Shown: positions 17,429 to 25,638 of the stretch, piece after piece | How positions within the stretch are numbered: the first letter of the stretch is position 1 | How the letters are laid out: the number at the start of each line of letters is the position of its first letter | NCBI RefSeq assembly: GCF_014205875.1 | Contig: NZ_JACHEN010000007.1 | Location: 62,001-126,000, forward strand | Length of the DNA stretch: 64,000 bases | DNA from: Anaerosolibacter carboniphilus | GTDB taxonomy: Bacteria > Bacillota > Clostridia > Peptostreptococcales > Thermotaleaceae | Direction of reading: 5' to 3' | Notes under the pieces: model-generated | Seen by the model: only the letters and a program-made list of their open reading frames with translations | The model's database searches: none | What the model was told of the DNA's origin: nothing | Position numbers and translations under genes: made by a program

Positions 17429-18664
17429 TTACATATTTACATGCGTACCCTTATACAAAACTGGTATTGCCGCTGCTATAAGGATCATACCTATAAAAGC
17501 GGGTGCGGCATGACCAAGTGATACATAGATTTGACCTCCAATGATAGGCCCAATTATTCTTGCTAAGGATTGAATAGATTGGCTACCTCCTTGAATCCTT
17601 CCTTGTTCACTAGAATCGACAGACTTGGAGACCATCCCATTGAATGAAGGCCCGAAGATCGAATCACCAAAACCAAATATAAACATTCCAGCGATAAGAA
17701 GAGGATAAAATGAGAACAAAGCCGATGCTGCAATAAGACTGTAGCCTATAATCTCCGAAACCATTCCAAGAATTGCGATCTGTGCGTCACTAAGTTTTAT
17801 CAAAAGCTTTGGCATTATGAAACCTTGTGAAATGATGTCTTGAACACCCATTATTGAAAGCACAAGTCCGATTAGTGCAGGCTCCCAACTGAAAGTATCT
17901 ATTGTAAATTGTGTAAAAACCGCCTGTAAAGATCCGTTGGGTATCCAAAGTAAGAATGCTGAGACAAGTGGCCTTTTTAAGTTTTTCATGGAAAGTACAT
18001 TTATAAGCTGTGTAAACGGATTCAGTCTTACAAAGGTAATCTTTTGCAGTCTATTATTCTTGTCAAGGCTCTCGGGCATATATAGGACTCCATAAACAAC
18101 ATTCAATAAAGTTATTATTGCTCCAAAATACATGGGTACAGAATAACCAAACTTGGCAAGTAATCCACCTAGAGTAGGTCCCATGACGACGCCTACACCT
18201 GAAACCGCACTCACCCACCCAAAGTATTTGGTTCGCTGTTCTCTAGGCGTGATGTCTGCAAAATATGCGAAGATAGTGCTTATGGTCCCGCCTGTTATAC
18301 CATCTATTATGCGGCCAGCAAATAGTACCCATAGAGCTCCTCCTATGCCAAAAACTAAGTACCCGATTGCAGAACCCAAAAGGCATACTAACAGTACTGG
18401 ACGACGGCCATATCTGTCGCTCAAAGCTCCAAGTCCGGGCGCCGCAAAAAACACGCAGACTGCATAAACAGAGGTCAGCAGCGTAACAACTATAGCTTGC
18501 TCTCGCGGATTGTTTATATAAGGCTGCACTAAGAATGGGACGACAGGTGCTATGATAGTGAAGCCTATTCCACAAAGAAACACAGACATAAGACCGAATA
18601 TTAAAGCCTTTTTATCTATGGTTTGTTCTGTGTTTTGTTCATTGTGTGATCTAAATTTGAACAC
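17429..18664 (-). CDS. MFS drug-efflux transporter (TetA/Bcr-like)
   Basis: The 411-residue protein has about twelve membrane helices. The loop 2-3 motif G-A-L-S-D-R-Y-G-R-R-P near residue 80 and a motif C-like segment (G-V-V-M-G-P-T-L-G-G, about 157-166) identify a 12-helix drug:H+ antiporter type. The substrate cannot be read from sequence. It lies 145 bases downstream of the MarR gene on the same strand with its own promoter. GGAGAA precedes the ATG. MarR-regulated efflux of a toxic aromatic or antibiotic compound is the natural reading. Confidence 0.85.
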   Translation of the reverse strand: MFKFRSHNEQNTEQTIDKKALIFGLMSVFLCGIGFTIIAPVVPFLVQPYINNPREQAIVVTLLTSVYAVCVFFAAPGLGALSDRYGRRPVLLVCLLGSAIGYLVFGIGGALWVLFAGRIIDGITGGTISTIFAYFADITPREQRTKYFGWVSAVSGVGVVMGPTLGGLLAKFGYSVPMYFGAIITLLNVVYGVLYMPESLDKNNRLQKITFVRLNPFTQLINVLSMKNLKRPLVSAFLLWIPNGSLQAVFTQFTIDTFSWEPALIGLVLSIMGVQDIISQGFIMPKLLIKLSDAQIAILGMVSEIIGYSLIAASALFSFYPLLIAGMFIFGFGDSIFGPSFNGMVSKSVDSSEQGRIQGGSQSIQSLARIIGPIIGGQIYVSLGHAAPAFIGMILIAAAIPVLYKGTHVNM

Positions 18665-18714
18665 TTAAATTCTCCTTTCAAAAGTTATAATTTTGTTTCC
18701 AAGGAATCAAAATT

Positions 18715-18743
18715 ATCGTATCACGCTTTTGTTTCCTTGTCAA
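18715..18743 (-). promoter_or_regulatory. MFS gene promoter with shared MarR-type motif
   Basis: Reading on the minus strand: TTGACA, a 17-base spacer containing GGAAACAAAA, then TACGAT. A second GGAAACAAAA lies about 30 bases further toward the gene. The block GTTGACAAGGAAACAAAA closely matches GTTGAAATAGAAACAAAA in the marR promoter (19341-19356), so the MarR protein probably binds both. Confidence 0.6.
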
Positions 18744-18809
18744 CAAAATATTAGCAATAAAAATGCAGCCTGTTCTCAATAGAATTGGGCTGCCTGTGGT
18801 TTCTTTTCA

Positions 18810-19292
18810 TTATTCAAATTTTTCCGACTTACTATCTACACCCAGTTTCTTTATTTCTGCATCCAAATGCCTACTATACTTTTCCACGAAGCTAAGCATA
18901 CTGTCAAATTGTTCCTCGGTTACCTGCTCAAATACAGCTTTATCACGCTCTTGAAACTCTTTATGCAGCTCCTCATGGACTTTATAAATTACTTGCCCTT
19001 CTTCAGTAAGCCTGAAATAGATTTCTTTCTTATTATCTGGCTTCTGATAGCTTTCAATGGCACCCTTTTTTATGAGCTTCTTGGTCATTTTGCTTATGGC
19101 GCCCCTAGTCATATAAAGGGACTCCGCAAGTTTTGTCACGTTGGAATCTACATTTCTTCCAATGTATTCGATGTAATGTACTTCAGAAGACGTATAACCC
19201 TTAAGACTGTCTTCCATCTTAAACTTATTAAGCCAAGCCATCTTGTTTAATAAGTTCCTGAAACCCATTATGACCTGTTCTTCTTTGTTCAT
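18810..19292 (-). CDS. MarR-family transcriptional regulator
   Basis: The protein has 160 residues from the ATG at 19292, which has GGGAGG seven bases upstream. An ATG at 19325 would add eleven residues without a ribosome site. The winged helix spans about residues 35-105: T-R-G-A-I-S-K-M-T-K-K-L is the recognition helix and D-N-K-K-E-I-Y-F-R-L-T-E-E-G the wing. Helices at both ends provide dimerisation. It precedes the MFS gene and probably represses it until a ligand binds. Confidence 0.88.
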   Translation of the reverse strand: MNKEEQVIMGFRNLLNKMAWLNKFKMEDSLKGYTSSEVHYIEYIGRNVDSNVTKLAESLYMTRGAISKMTKKLIKKGAIESYQKPDNKKEIYFRLTEEGQVIYKVHEELHKEFQERDKAVFEQVTEEQFDSMLSFVEKYSRHLDAEIKKLGVDSKSEKFE

Positions 19293-19326
19293 GGCCTGTC
19301 CTCCCACCCATTGGTGAATTAACAAT

Positions 19327-19355
19327 ATTATATTAAATTTTTGTTTCTATTTCAA
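19327..19355 (-). promoter_or_regulatory. marR promoter
   Basis: Minus strand TTGAAA, a 17-base spacer (containing GAAACAAAAATTTAA) and a perfect TATAAT. The spacer shares the GAAACAAAA block with the MFS promoter, which suggests autoregulation. Confidence 0.6.
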
Positions 19356-19496
19356 CAATATTAAAATAATTATTTTAGGAATTGAGCTATACGTGAAAAA
19401 AGAGAGTCGTAAGCGTCTAAGCATTCGGTAAACAAACGCTAGTTATCATTTGATAATAATTGATTAAATATACCAATCCACTAAACGGCAAGTAGG

Positions 19497-19596
19497 GCAA
19501 GTGTCAAGACACTTGCACAAGACTGTAGGCTTAAGTCTGACTAAGACTTTGTCTACAGTCTGAGGCATCTATCCAATGGATAGGTGCCTTTTTGAA
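19497..19596 (+). other. Highly structured non-coding stretch with terminator-like end
   Basis: Three dyads occur in series: GCAAGTGTC-AA-GACACTTGC (19497-19516), AGACTGTAG paired with CTACAGTCT (19520-19528 and 19553-19561), and AGGCATCTATCC with GGATAGGTGCCT followed by T5 (19563-19591). The last part is the right copy of the 44-bp inverted repeat (19548-19591). It may be a small structured RNA, a leader relic or the end of a mobile element. The rest of the 19.36-19.72 kb gap shows nothing clear. Confidence 0.4.
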
Positions 19597-19722
19597 TAAA
19601 ATATTCATCATTATTGAAGTTTTTTAAGAACAGATATAATTCTAAAAGGAATATAAGTAATAACTATAGAAGATAAACAGAATTAGTAAAGGAACAAGGG
19701 TCCACTTCAGACCGTCCTCATT

Positions 19723-19830
19723 TTTGGGAAAAAATATGCCGACATTGCAGACGTTGCTATACAAGCCGTTGCTCAATACATTAAAGAAGTGAAAGAAGGA
19801 GTTTGCCTAGGACCTGAGCACTTAACACAT
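19723..19830 (+). pseudogene. 3' remnant of panB (ketopantoate hydroxymethyltransferase)
   Basis: In the frame of base 19738 this encodes F-G-K-K-Y-A-D-I followed by QYIKEVKEGVCLGPEHLTH. That closely follows the C-terminus of PanB proteins, for example the QYMAEVESGVYPGEEHSFH ending known from E. coli. No upstream PanB body is present: the frame begins after unrelated sequence, and it runs out of frame into the aminotransferase start. It is therefore a truncated relic. Confidence 0.5.
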
Positions 19831-19853
19831 TTGATAAAGAGAGGTGGTTTACT

Positions 19854-21062
19854 ATGTCAAAATTTGCCCAGCGGATGACGACAATGGAGAAATCTGCAAC
19901 AGTAATCCGAAATCTATTTAGTACAATGAACGATCCAGAAATTATTTCATTTGGCGGCGGTGCTCCAGCAAAAGAAGCGCTGCCCATTGATTTGGTTCGT
20001 GAAATTACAAATGAAGTTATGAGAACTGACAAAAGAGGTGTGGAAGCGCTTCAATACGGAAGTGTTATGGGCTTGCCAGATTTGCGTGAAGTTATTGTTA
20101 ATGATTTGTTGCTACCTAAGGGCGTCAAGGGAAATGTTGATAATGTTTTGATTACCAATGGTGGACTGGAACCTATGAACTTAGTATGCCAGCTATATAT
20201 CGATCCCGGTGATGTTATTTTGGTTGAATCACCTACTTTTGTTCAAGCAGTAGAAATATTTGAAATGTTTCAGGCAAGATGTATTGCCGTAGAAATGGAT
20301 GACAATGGTATGATTCCGGAAGATTTAGAAGCAAAGATCATAAAGTACAAACCGAAAATGGTCTATGTCATTCCCACTTTTCAGAATCCTACTGGTAGGA
20401 CGCTGTCCCTGGATAGAAGACAAAAAATTGCTGAATTAGGCAGTGAATATGATGTAATTATTTTGGAAGACGATCCATATCGCGATATTCGTTATAGTGG
20501 AAGGGATTTATTGCCGATTAAAGCTTTTGACGAAACTGGCCATACTATTTTGGCAAACAGTTTTTCAAAGATATTCTCACCGGGCAGCAGGCTTGGCTAC
20601 ATTCTTGCCAGCGATGAAGTAACGGCAAAGCTGTTTGATGCCAAGACAGCAACCAACTCCCACACATCTACATTATCTCAGATAATCTGTGCTGAATTCT
20701 TTAAACGAGGATATTATCCAGCGCATCATAAAAAAATTTGTGATTTGTATCGCGAGAGAAGAGATGTCATGATCGAATGTATCGACAAGTTCTTTCCGAA
20801 GGAGACCAAAAGAATTTTCCCAGATGGTGGTTTGTTTACATGGGCAGAGCTGCCAGGTGGTATCAATACTACTGAGTTGTTGGTTGAATCTACGATGAAT
20901 CCAGACGTTAAAGTTTCTTATGTAGCGGGTGAGGGTTTCTTTACTGAAGAAGGCGGCATGGGCAGGAATTGTATGAGAATTAGTTTTGGTGGCGTTACTC
21001 CGGAAAAAATCAGAATTGGCGCAGAAAAATTAGGGAACTTGATTTGCACGAAAGTAAAATAG
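19854..21062 (+). CDS. PLP-dependent aminotransferase (class I/II, LysN/ARO8-like)
   Basis: The 402-residue fold-type I aminotransferase has F-G-G-G-A-P near residue 36, N-P-T-G near 180, D-D-P-Y near 208 and the Schiff-base lysine in S-F-S-K-I-F near 242, then R-L-G-Y. The subgroup includes 2-aminoadipate and aromatic or branched-chain transaminases, and the exact amino acid is unknown. AGAGAGGTGG precedes the ATG. It converges on a DapA-family lyase gene over a shared terminator. The genes may act in one pathway, but convergence rules out a common transcript. Confidence 0.88.
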   Translation: MSKFAQRMTTMEKSATVIRNLFSTMNDPEIISFGGGAPAKEALPIDLVREITNEVMRTDKRGVEALQYGSVMGLPDLREVIVNDLLLPKGVKGNVDNVLITNGGLEPMNLVCQLYIDPGDVILVESPTFVQAVEIFEMFQARCIAVEMDDNGMIPEDLEAKIIKYKPKMVYVIPTFQNPTGRTLSLDRRQKIAELGSEYDVIILEDDPYRDIRYSGRDLLPIKAFDETGHTILANSFSKIFSPGSRLGYILASDEVTAKLFDAKTATNSHTSTLSQIICAEFFKRGYYPAHHKKICDLYRERRDVMIECIDKFFPKETKRIFPDGGLFTWAELPGGINTTELLVESTMNPDVKVSYVAGEGFFTEEGGMGRNCMRISFGGVTPEKIRIGAEKLGNLICTKVK

Positions 21063-21089
21063 GCAAATGCTGTATTCTCAAAGAAAAAT

Positions 21090-21128
21090 TCCTCTCTGAT
21101 AATATCTTCTAATTCTTATCAGAGAGGA
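21090..21128. terminator. Bidirectional terminator
   Basis: TCCTCTCTGATAA pairs perfectly with TTATCAGAGAGGA around a 13-base loop between the convergent aminotransferase and DapA-family genes. A-rich and T-rich flanks are on the two sides. Confidence 0.8.
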
Positions 21129-21171
21129 GTTTCTAATTTATTGACAAATAGCAGGTTTTATAATTGACTGC

Positions 21172-22071
21172 TTAATCCTGTAATATGTAGTCTTGAATAA
21201 GGCCTTTAATCATTAACTTTTTGGAATGATCTAGTTTTATATCAGAATTTTTTAGCCGTGTATTAAAGTCATGGTTCAAGGTCAAATGGACTGCTTCTTT
21301 AATAGCCAATATAAACGGGTTTGATTGATCATAAACGCTCATCAGCGCATTAATTTTCTTTTGATAACGAATCAACTTGTCTAAATCACCTTCTGCATAG
21401 GCCTCATAGGTACTAAGGAGCAATTTAGCTGCAAAGTTGCCCAGCCCGCCGATGATTCCTGCGCCCCCTGATAGTAAGTTTGGTACTAGGCATTCATCAA
21501 ATCCAGAAAATACATAGAAATCATCCTTTATCTTTTTTACTGTTTCAATATATTTCCTTGTATTTCCAAAAGCAACTGTTGAATCCTTAATACCGATAAT
21601 ATTATCAAAATCTCTTGCCAAGCGACCTACTAACTCTGCCGACATATTTACTGATGTGCGATCTGGAAAATTATATAGTAAAATAGGCAGTGGGGATTCA
21701 ACGGCTATCTTTTGATAATATTCATAAAGGGCGTCGTCTCCCAATGGAAAAAAGTAAGGGCATAAGACTAAAGCAGCATCTGCTCCCAACTCATAGGCAA
21801 ATCGATTGAGCTCAATGACTTCCTTTACATCATTAGAAGCTGTCCCTACCATTACCTTCGTTCTTTTTTCAACAACGCCAATGGCAAATTTCAAGAACTT
21901 CTTTTTTTCTTCTAATGATAAAGCAAAAAACTCTCCAATACTTCCCAAAAAAACGATACCATCTACTCTGTCCTTAATTAATTTTTCAATTAGTTTCCTA
22001 TTACTTACTTGATCAATCTCTCCAGCTTCATCAAATATTGTGATCATTGGTGGATAAATTCCCTTAAACAT
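21172..22071 (-). CDS. DapA/N-acetylneuraminate lyase family aldolase
   Basis: The 299-residue TIM-barrel protein has G-S-I-G-E-F near residue 42, the Tyr motif Y-N-F-P-D-R-T near 132 and the Schiff-base lysine in G-I-K-D-S near 160. These match class I pyruvate-dependent aldolases of the DHDPS/NAL family. The substrate could be aspartate semialdehyde, a sugar acid or another aldehyde. There are no dap neighbours, so a catabolic member is more likely than the biosynthetic DapA. GGAGGGATGATAAA precedes the ATG. Confidence 0.85.
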   Translation of the reverse strand: MFKGIYPPMITIFDEAGEIDQVSNRKLIEKLIKDRVDGIVFLGSIGEFFALSLEEKKKFLKFAIGVVEKRTKVMVGTASNDVKEVIELNRFAYELGADAALVLCPYFFPLGDDALYEYYQKIAVESPLPILLYNFPDRTSVNMSAELVGRLARDFDNIIGIKDSTVAFGNTRKYIETVKKIKDDFYVFSGFDECLVPNLLSGGAGIIGGLGNFAAKLLLSTYEAYAEGDLDKLIRYQKKINALMSVYDQSNPFILAIKEAVHLTLNHDFNTRLKNSDIKLDHSKKLMIKGLIQDYILQD

Positions 22072-22102
22072 TTTATCATCCCTCCATTTTATTATGAAAT
22101 TG

Positions 22103-22135
22103 TTCCATATCTGAAATTGGATTCAGTATATGGAA
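22103..22135 (-). other. Inverted repeat upstream of the DapA-family gene
   Basis: TTCCATATCTGAA pairs with TTCAG-T-ATATGGAA around a 6-base loop, about 30 bases before the lyase start on the minus strand. It fits an operator or a leader hairpin. The rest of the 350-base gap to the GerA gene shows no gene. Confidence 0.4.
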
Positions 22136-22429
22136 TAAAAAATATTTTTTCAGAATTAAGGTAGGGGCATTAACTACCTATTTTAATAGCATTCGCTAAT
22201 GGTTTGTTTCAATAATTTTATAACGTTTACTTAACATCTTCAAGAGAAATGGTTTAACTTTTCTGAATTATCTTGGTTTTTAAAATAACTCTCCAAATTT
22301 TCATGATCAACGATAGAAGGAACGATACGAATTGAATAAATTAGACTATTTATAATTGTATGGGAGAAGGGGAAGGATATCGTTAGTTATTAAAGATAAA
22401 AGAAGGGTACTGTCTTATAGGTGTTAGAC

Positions 22430-23902
22430 ATGAATCCTTTAAAGGGAAGTGAGAATATCGATACATTAAAAGATATGAAATTGACGAAGGATATTAAAAA
22501 CAATAAAGAAATCTTCCTGCAAAAACTTCCTATTGAGAAGAGTTTTGATGTAGTAGGAAGAGAGGTACTCATTGGACAGAGAGAGGCCTATTTGGTTTTC
22601 ATAGACGGTTTTGCAAAAGATGACATCATGCTTTGGATTTTAGAGGTACTACAGTCTTTACAGGAAGAGGACATCGCATCGAATACCATCGCTATCTTAA
22701 TGAAGCGTAAAATAGGATATATTGAGGTAGGGAACTTTTCTGATGTAAAGCAAGCAGTATCTTCAGTGCTGGCTGGCGCGGTGGCGTTAATAATTGATGG
22801 TCAGGAAGAGGGGATCATTATTGACGCAAGAGAATACCCTGTACGAGGTCCCCAGGAGCCAGACTTGGAGAAGGTTACACGAGGTTCACGGGATGGGCTG
22901 GTAGAGACAATTATATTTAATACGGCACTTATCCGGAGAAGATTGAGAGATCCAAATCTTATATTTGAGATTAAAAGTGTGGGTAAGCGTTCCCAAACGG
23001 ATGTGGTGATTGCCTATATAAAGGACTTAGCAGACGAGAAACTGCTAAAAGAGATTCAAGATAAAATAGATGGGATCGATGTGGGCGCTCTGGTAATGGC
23101 AGAGAAGACATTGGAAGAGTTGATTATTAAGAAACATTGGTACAATCCTCTTCCGCAGGCCAAGTTTTCAGAGCGCCCTGACGTTGTGGCAGCTCACTTA
23201 ATGGAGGGTCATATTGCAGTCATTGTAGATACTTCCCCTAGCGTTATGATTCTTCCTGTTACCATATTCCATTTCACACAGCATGCGGAGGATTACTATC
23301 AAAACATCACTGTAGGAACGTACATACGGTGGATACGCTTTCTAGGGATGTTTTCTGCCTTTATACTGCTTCCTCTATGGCTTTTGCTGGTAAATAACAA
23401 GCAGTATCTGCCTGATTTTTTGCAGTTTCTAGGACCGAAGGAATCCAGTAATATCCCTTTATTTCTTCAATTCATTCTACTAGAGTTTGGATTGGATTTA
23501 CTGCGAATTTCCTCTATTCATACGCCAAGTGCGCTAACTACTTCTTTGGGCATCATTGGCGGCTTAATGCTGAGCGAGTTTGCTGTAAAAGTAGGATTGT
23601 TTGTTCCAGAAACTGTGCTCTATATGGCGCTTGCAGGAATTGGAACTTTTGCCACGCCTAGTGTGGAGTTTTCTATGGCAATTCGTATTTTTAGACTGTT
23701 GCTACTTACACTGACAGGATTCTTTAACCTTTATGGATTTGCTGCGGCGATTCTTATCATACTTGTCATTACGTATAAAAGCAGCTCCTTTAAGCATGGA
23801 AAGAAGTATACTTGGCCGCTTTTTCCTTTCGAGTGGAAACCCTTATCCCATATTCTATTTAGAAGGCCAATACCGGAAATTAAAGATAGTAAAAAGAAGT
23901 AG
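22430..23902 (+). CDS. GerA-family spore germination protein (subunit A type)
   Basis: The 490-residue protein has an N-terminal soluble domain (about 1-285) with V-x-G-x-R-E-x-F-like features and G-S-R-D-G-L-V-E-T near residue 155. A membrane domain of four or five helices (290-450) and a short basic C-terminal tail follow. This is the architecture of GerAA/GerKA germinant-receptor A subunits. B and C subunits normally follow but are absent here: the next gene is a nitroreductase. ATG at 22430 is preferred to GTG at 22421 because AGGTG lies seven bases before it. Confidence 0.88.
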   Translation: MNPLKGSENIDTLKDMKLTKDIKNNKEIFLQKLPIEKSFDVVGREVLIGQREAYLVFIDGFAKDDIMLWILEVLQSLQEEDIASNTIAILMKRKIGYIEVGNFSDVKQAVSSVLAGAVALIIDGQEEGIIIDAREYPVRGPQEPDLEKVTRGSRDGLVETIIFNTALIRRRLRDPNLIFEIKSVGKRSQTDVVIAYIKDLADEKLLKEIQDKIDGIDVGALVMAEKTLEELIIKKHWYNPLPQAKFSERPDVVAAHLMEGHIAVIVDTSPSVMILPVTIFHFTQHAEDYYQNITVGTYIRWIRFLGMFSAFILLPLWLLLVNNKQYLPDFLQFLGPKESSNIPLFLQFILLEFGLDLLRISSIHTPSALTTSLGIIGGLMLSEFAVKVGLFVPETVLYMALAGIGTFATPSVEFSMAIRIFRLLLLTLTGFFNLYGFAAAILIILVITYKSSSFKHGKKYTWPLFPFEWKPLSHILFRRPIPEIKDSKKK

Positions 23903-24024
23903 CGTCTTATCTCAGATACTGTAGAAAGCTTTGTCTCATAGCCCAGCAGATGAATTTAATAATTTGTAGAACGATGATTTTCATATTATTATATATATAT
24001 AATATAATTAAGGGGGTAGTATCA

Positions 24025-24597
24025 ATGCTGCGTGAACTTATAATAAAGAATAGAACCTATAGAAGATTTTATGAAGATGTAAAAATTGAAAGGAACACAC
24101 TAGAAGAACTAATTGATTTGGCTAGACTATCATCATCAGGAGGAAACCAGCAATCTTTAAAATACATAATCGCCTACACAGAAGAAAAAAATAATCTAAT
24201 ATTTCCTCATCTCAGATGGGCAGGGTATTTGAAAGATTGGAATGGTCCAATTGAAGGGGAAAGGCCTGCTGGTTATATTGTACTATTATTAGATAAAGAG
24301 ATTTCAAAAAATTGCTTCTGGGATCATGGAATAGCTTGCCAAAGTATTCTGCTAGGTGCTGCAGAAAAAGGATTAGGTGGCTGCATGTTTGGTGCCCTAG
24401 ATAGAGAAGGTCTTAAAGAAGCTTTAGATATTCCAGATAATTATGAATTGCTTTTAGTCATTGCTTTAGGAAAGCCTAAAGAAGAAGTTGTCCTCGAAGA
24501 AATAAAGGACCCTAAGGATGTTAAATACTGGAGAGATGAAAAGCAAGTACATCATGTACCAAAAAGAAAGCTGGAAGATTTAATACTAGATATATAA
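24025..24597 (+). CDS. Nitroreductase-family FMN protein
   Basis: The 190-residue protein has the nitroreductase fold: R-T-Y-R-R-F near residue 10 (FMN phosphate contact), S-S-G-G-N-Q-Q near 40, and G-L-G-G-C-M-F-G near 125 for the isoalloxazine. These enzymes reduce nitro compounds, quinones or enones with NAD(P)H. AGGGGG lies just before the ATG at 24025; an upstream ATG at 23950 would add a hydrophobic leader without a ribosome site. It is followed by a GC-rich hairpin and then a MarR gene, perhaps its regulator. Confidence 0.85.
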   Translation: MLRELIIKNRTYRRFYEDVKIERNTLEELIDLARLSSSGGNQQSLKYIIAYTEEKNNLIFPHLRWAGYLKDWNGPIEGERPAGYIVLLLDKEISKNCFWDHGIACQSILLGAAEKGLGGCMFGALDREGLKEALDIPDNYELLLVIALGKPKEEVVLEEIKDPKDVKYWRDEKQVHHVPKRKLEDLILDI

Positions 24598-24615
24598 TAT
24601 TTCAATGAAGGTAAA

Positions 24616-24642
24616 GCCTGACTGCCTTTCCGGCGGTCAGGC
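24616..24642 (+). terminator. GC-rich hairpin terminator
   Basis: GCCTGACTGCC pairs with GGCGGTCAGGC (one G-T pair) around TTTCC, 19 bases after the nitroreductase stop. The T-run is poor. Confidence 0.65.
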
Positions 24643-24877
24643 ATGCCTATATCGAGCTAATGTCTTTGAGCCCCATAGGTACGTTACGATCACAGCAGCG
24701 ATAAAGAATACAATAAAAACGATCGGTTTCTATTAATAACAAGTCTAATTATTAATTCTATCTCAAATTTTCTTTAAATATTTATAAGTTTATTATTCCG
24801 AAGCAGTTTATCTGACTAAATTAGTTGTAAATAGCATCTAATCAATTTATAATATAGTTAAAGGATGGTGGAGATAG

Positions 24878-25339
24878 ATGGAAAGAGAGATAGAAAGCTT
24901 TGTAATTGAAGAAGCTGTCGGCTTTGCAATTAATCGCGCTTCTATTGAAATGCGGAAAAAGTTAACTTACATTTTTAAGAAGGAAGGCTATGACATAACT
25001 CCCGAGGAATTTTCAATATTAAGCCAGCTTTGGGAGGAAGACGGCCTTTTGCAATCTGTTATCAATGACAAAACCTTAAAGGATAAAACCACAGTTACGC
25101 GTTTGTTGGAAAGGCTTAAAACGAAAGGCCTTATTGAGAAAAGGATCGAGGAAGCGGATCGTAGAAACTATAGAATTCATCTGACAGAAAAAGGCATGGC
25201 AATAAAATATAATATAATCCCCATCGTAATAAAGCTCCTAGATATGGCGTCGCACAATATTGATGGTGAGGATTTAAGAATAACGATCAAAACATTAAAA
25301 GAAATCGTTAAGAATTTGAATGCGGAAGATAACCAATAA
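24878..25339 (+). CDS. MarR-family transcriptional regulator
   Basis: The 153-residue protein has a winged helix at about 35-100. D-K-T-T-V-T-R-L-L-E-R-L is the recognition helix and E-A-D-R-R-N-Y-R-I-H-L-T-E-K-G the wing. Flanking helices form the dimer interface. GGATGGTGGAG precedes the ATG. The gene is monocistronic between the nitroreductase and the dehydratase activator. Its targets are unknown. Confidence 0.88.
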   Translation: MEREIESFVIEEAVGFAINRASIEMRKKLTYIFKKEGYDITPEEFSILSQLWEEDGLLQSVINDKTLKDKTTVTRLLERLKTKGLIEKRIEEADRRNYRIHLTEKGMAIKYNIIPIVIKLLDMASHNIDGEDLRITIKTLKEIVKNLNAEDNQ

Positions 25340-25447
25340 TTCCAAAGGCATTTGGTTTTGGCATCTAATCTTGCAACATCAAAAGCATTAAGCTGCAATT
25401 CGAAGGATTTTAAAGTTAGATTGAGCAAAGTAAAAGCCATACATAAC

Positions 25448-25504
25448 TTTTAGTTGCCATACACAACTATAGTCTGAATACATGGTTGTGTATGGCAACT
25501 AAAA
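25448..25504. other. Long perfect inverted repeat (20-bp arms)
   Basis: Arms 25448-25467 and 25485-25504 (TTTTAGTTGCCATACACAAC and its complement) flank a 17-base loop downstream of the MarR gene. An ATTTTATAA run follows on the plus strand and an A-rich run precedes. It could be a terminator for marR or a large operator. The remainder of the gap to 25639 is empty. Confidence 0.55.
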
Positions 25505-25638
25505 ATTTTATAATGAAGTTACCTGAATAGTAAAGGGCTTCGCCTTTTCTTCAGAGTGGGCAGGGGATGAGACGCTGCTTCGTTAAAACAAGCTGCAAAA
25601 TAGGGGGGACAATGCAGCCCATAGGGCTGTAATTGAAT

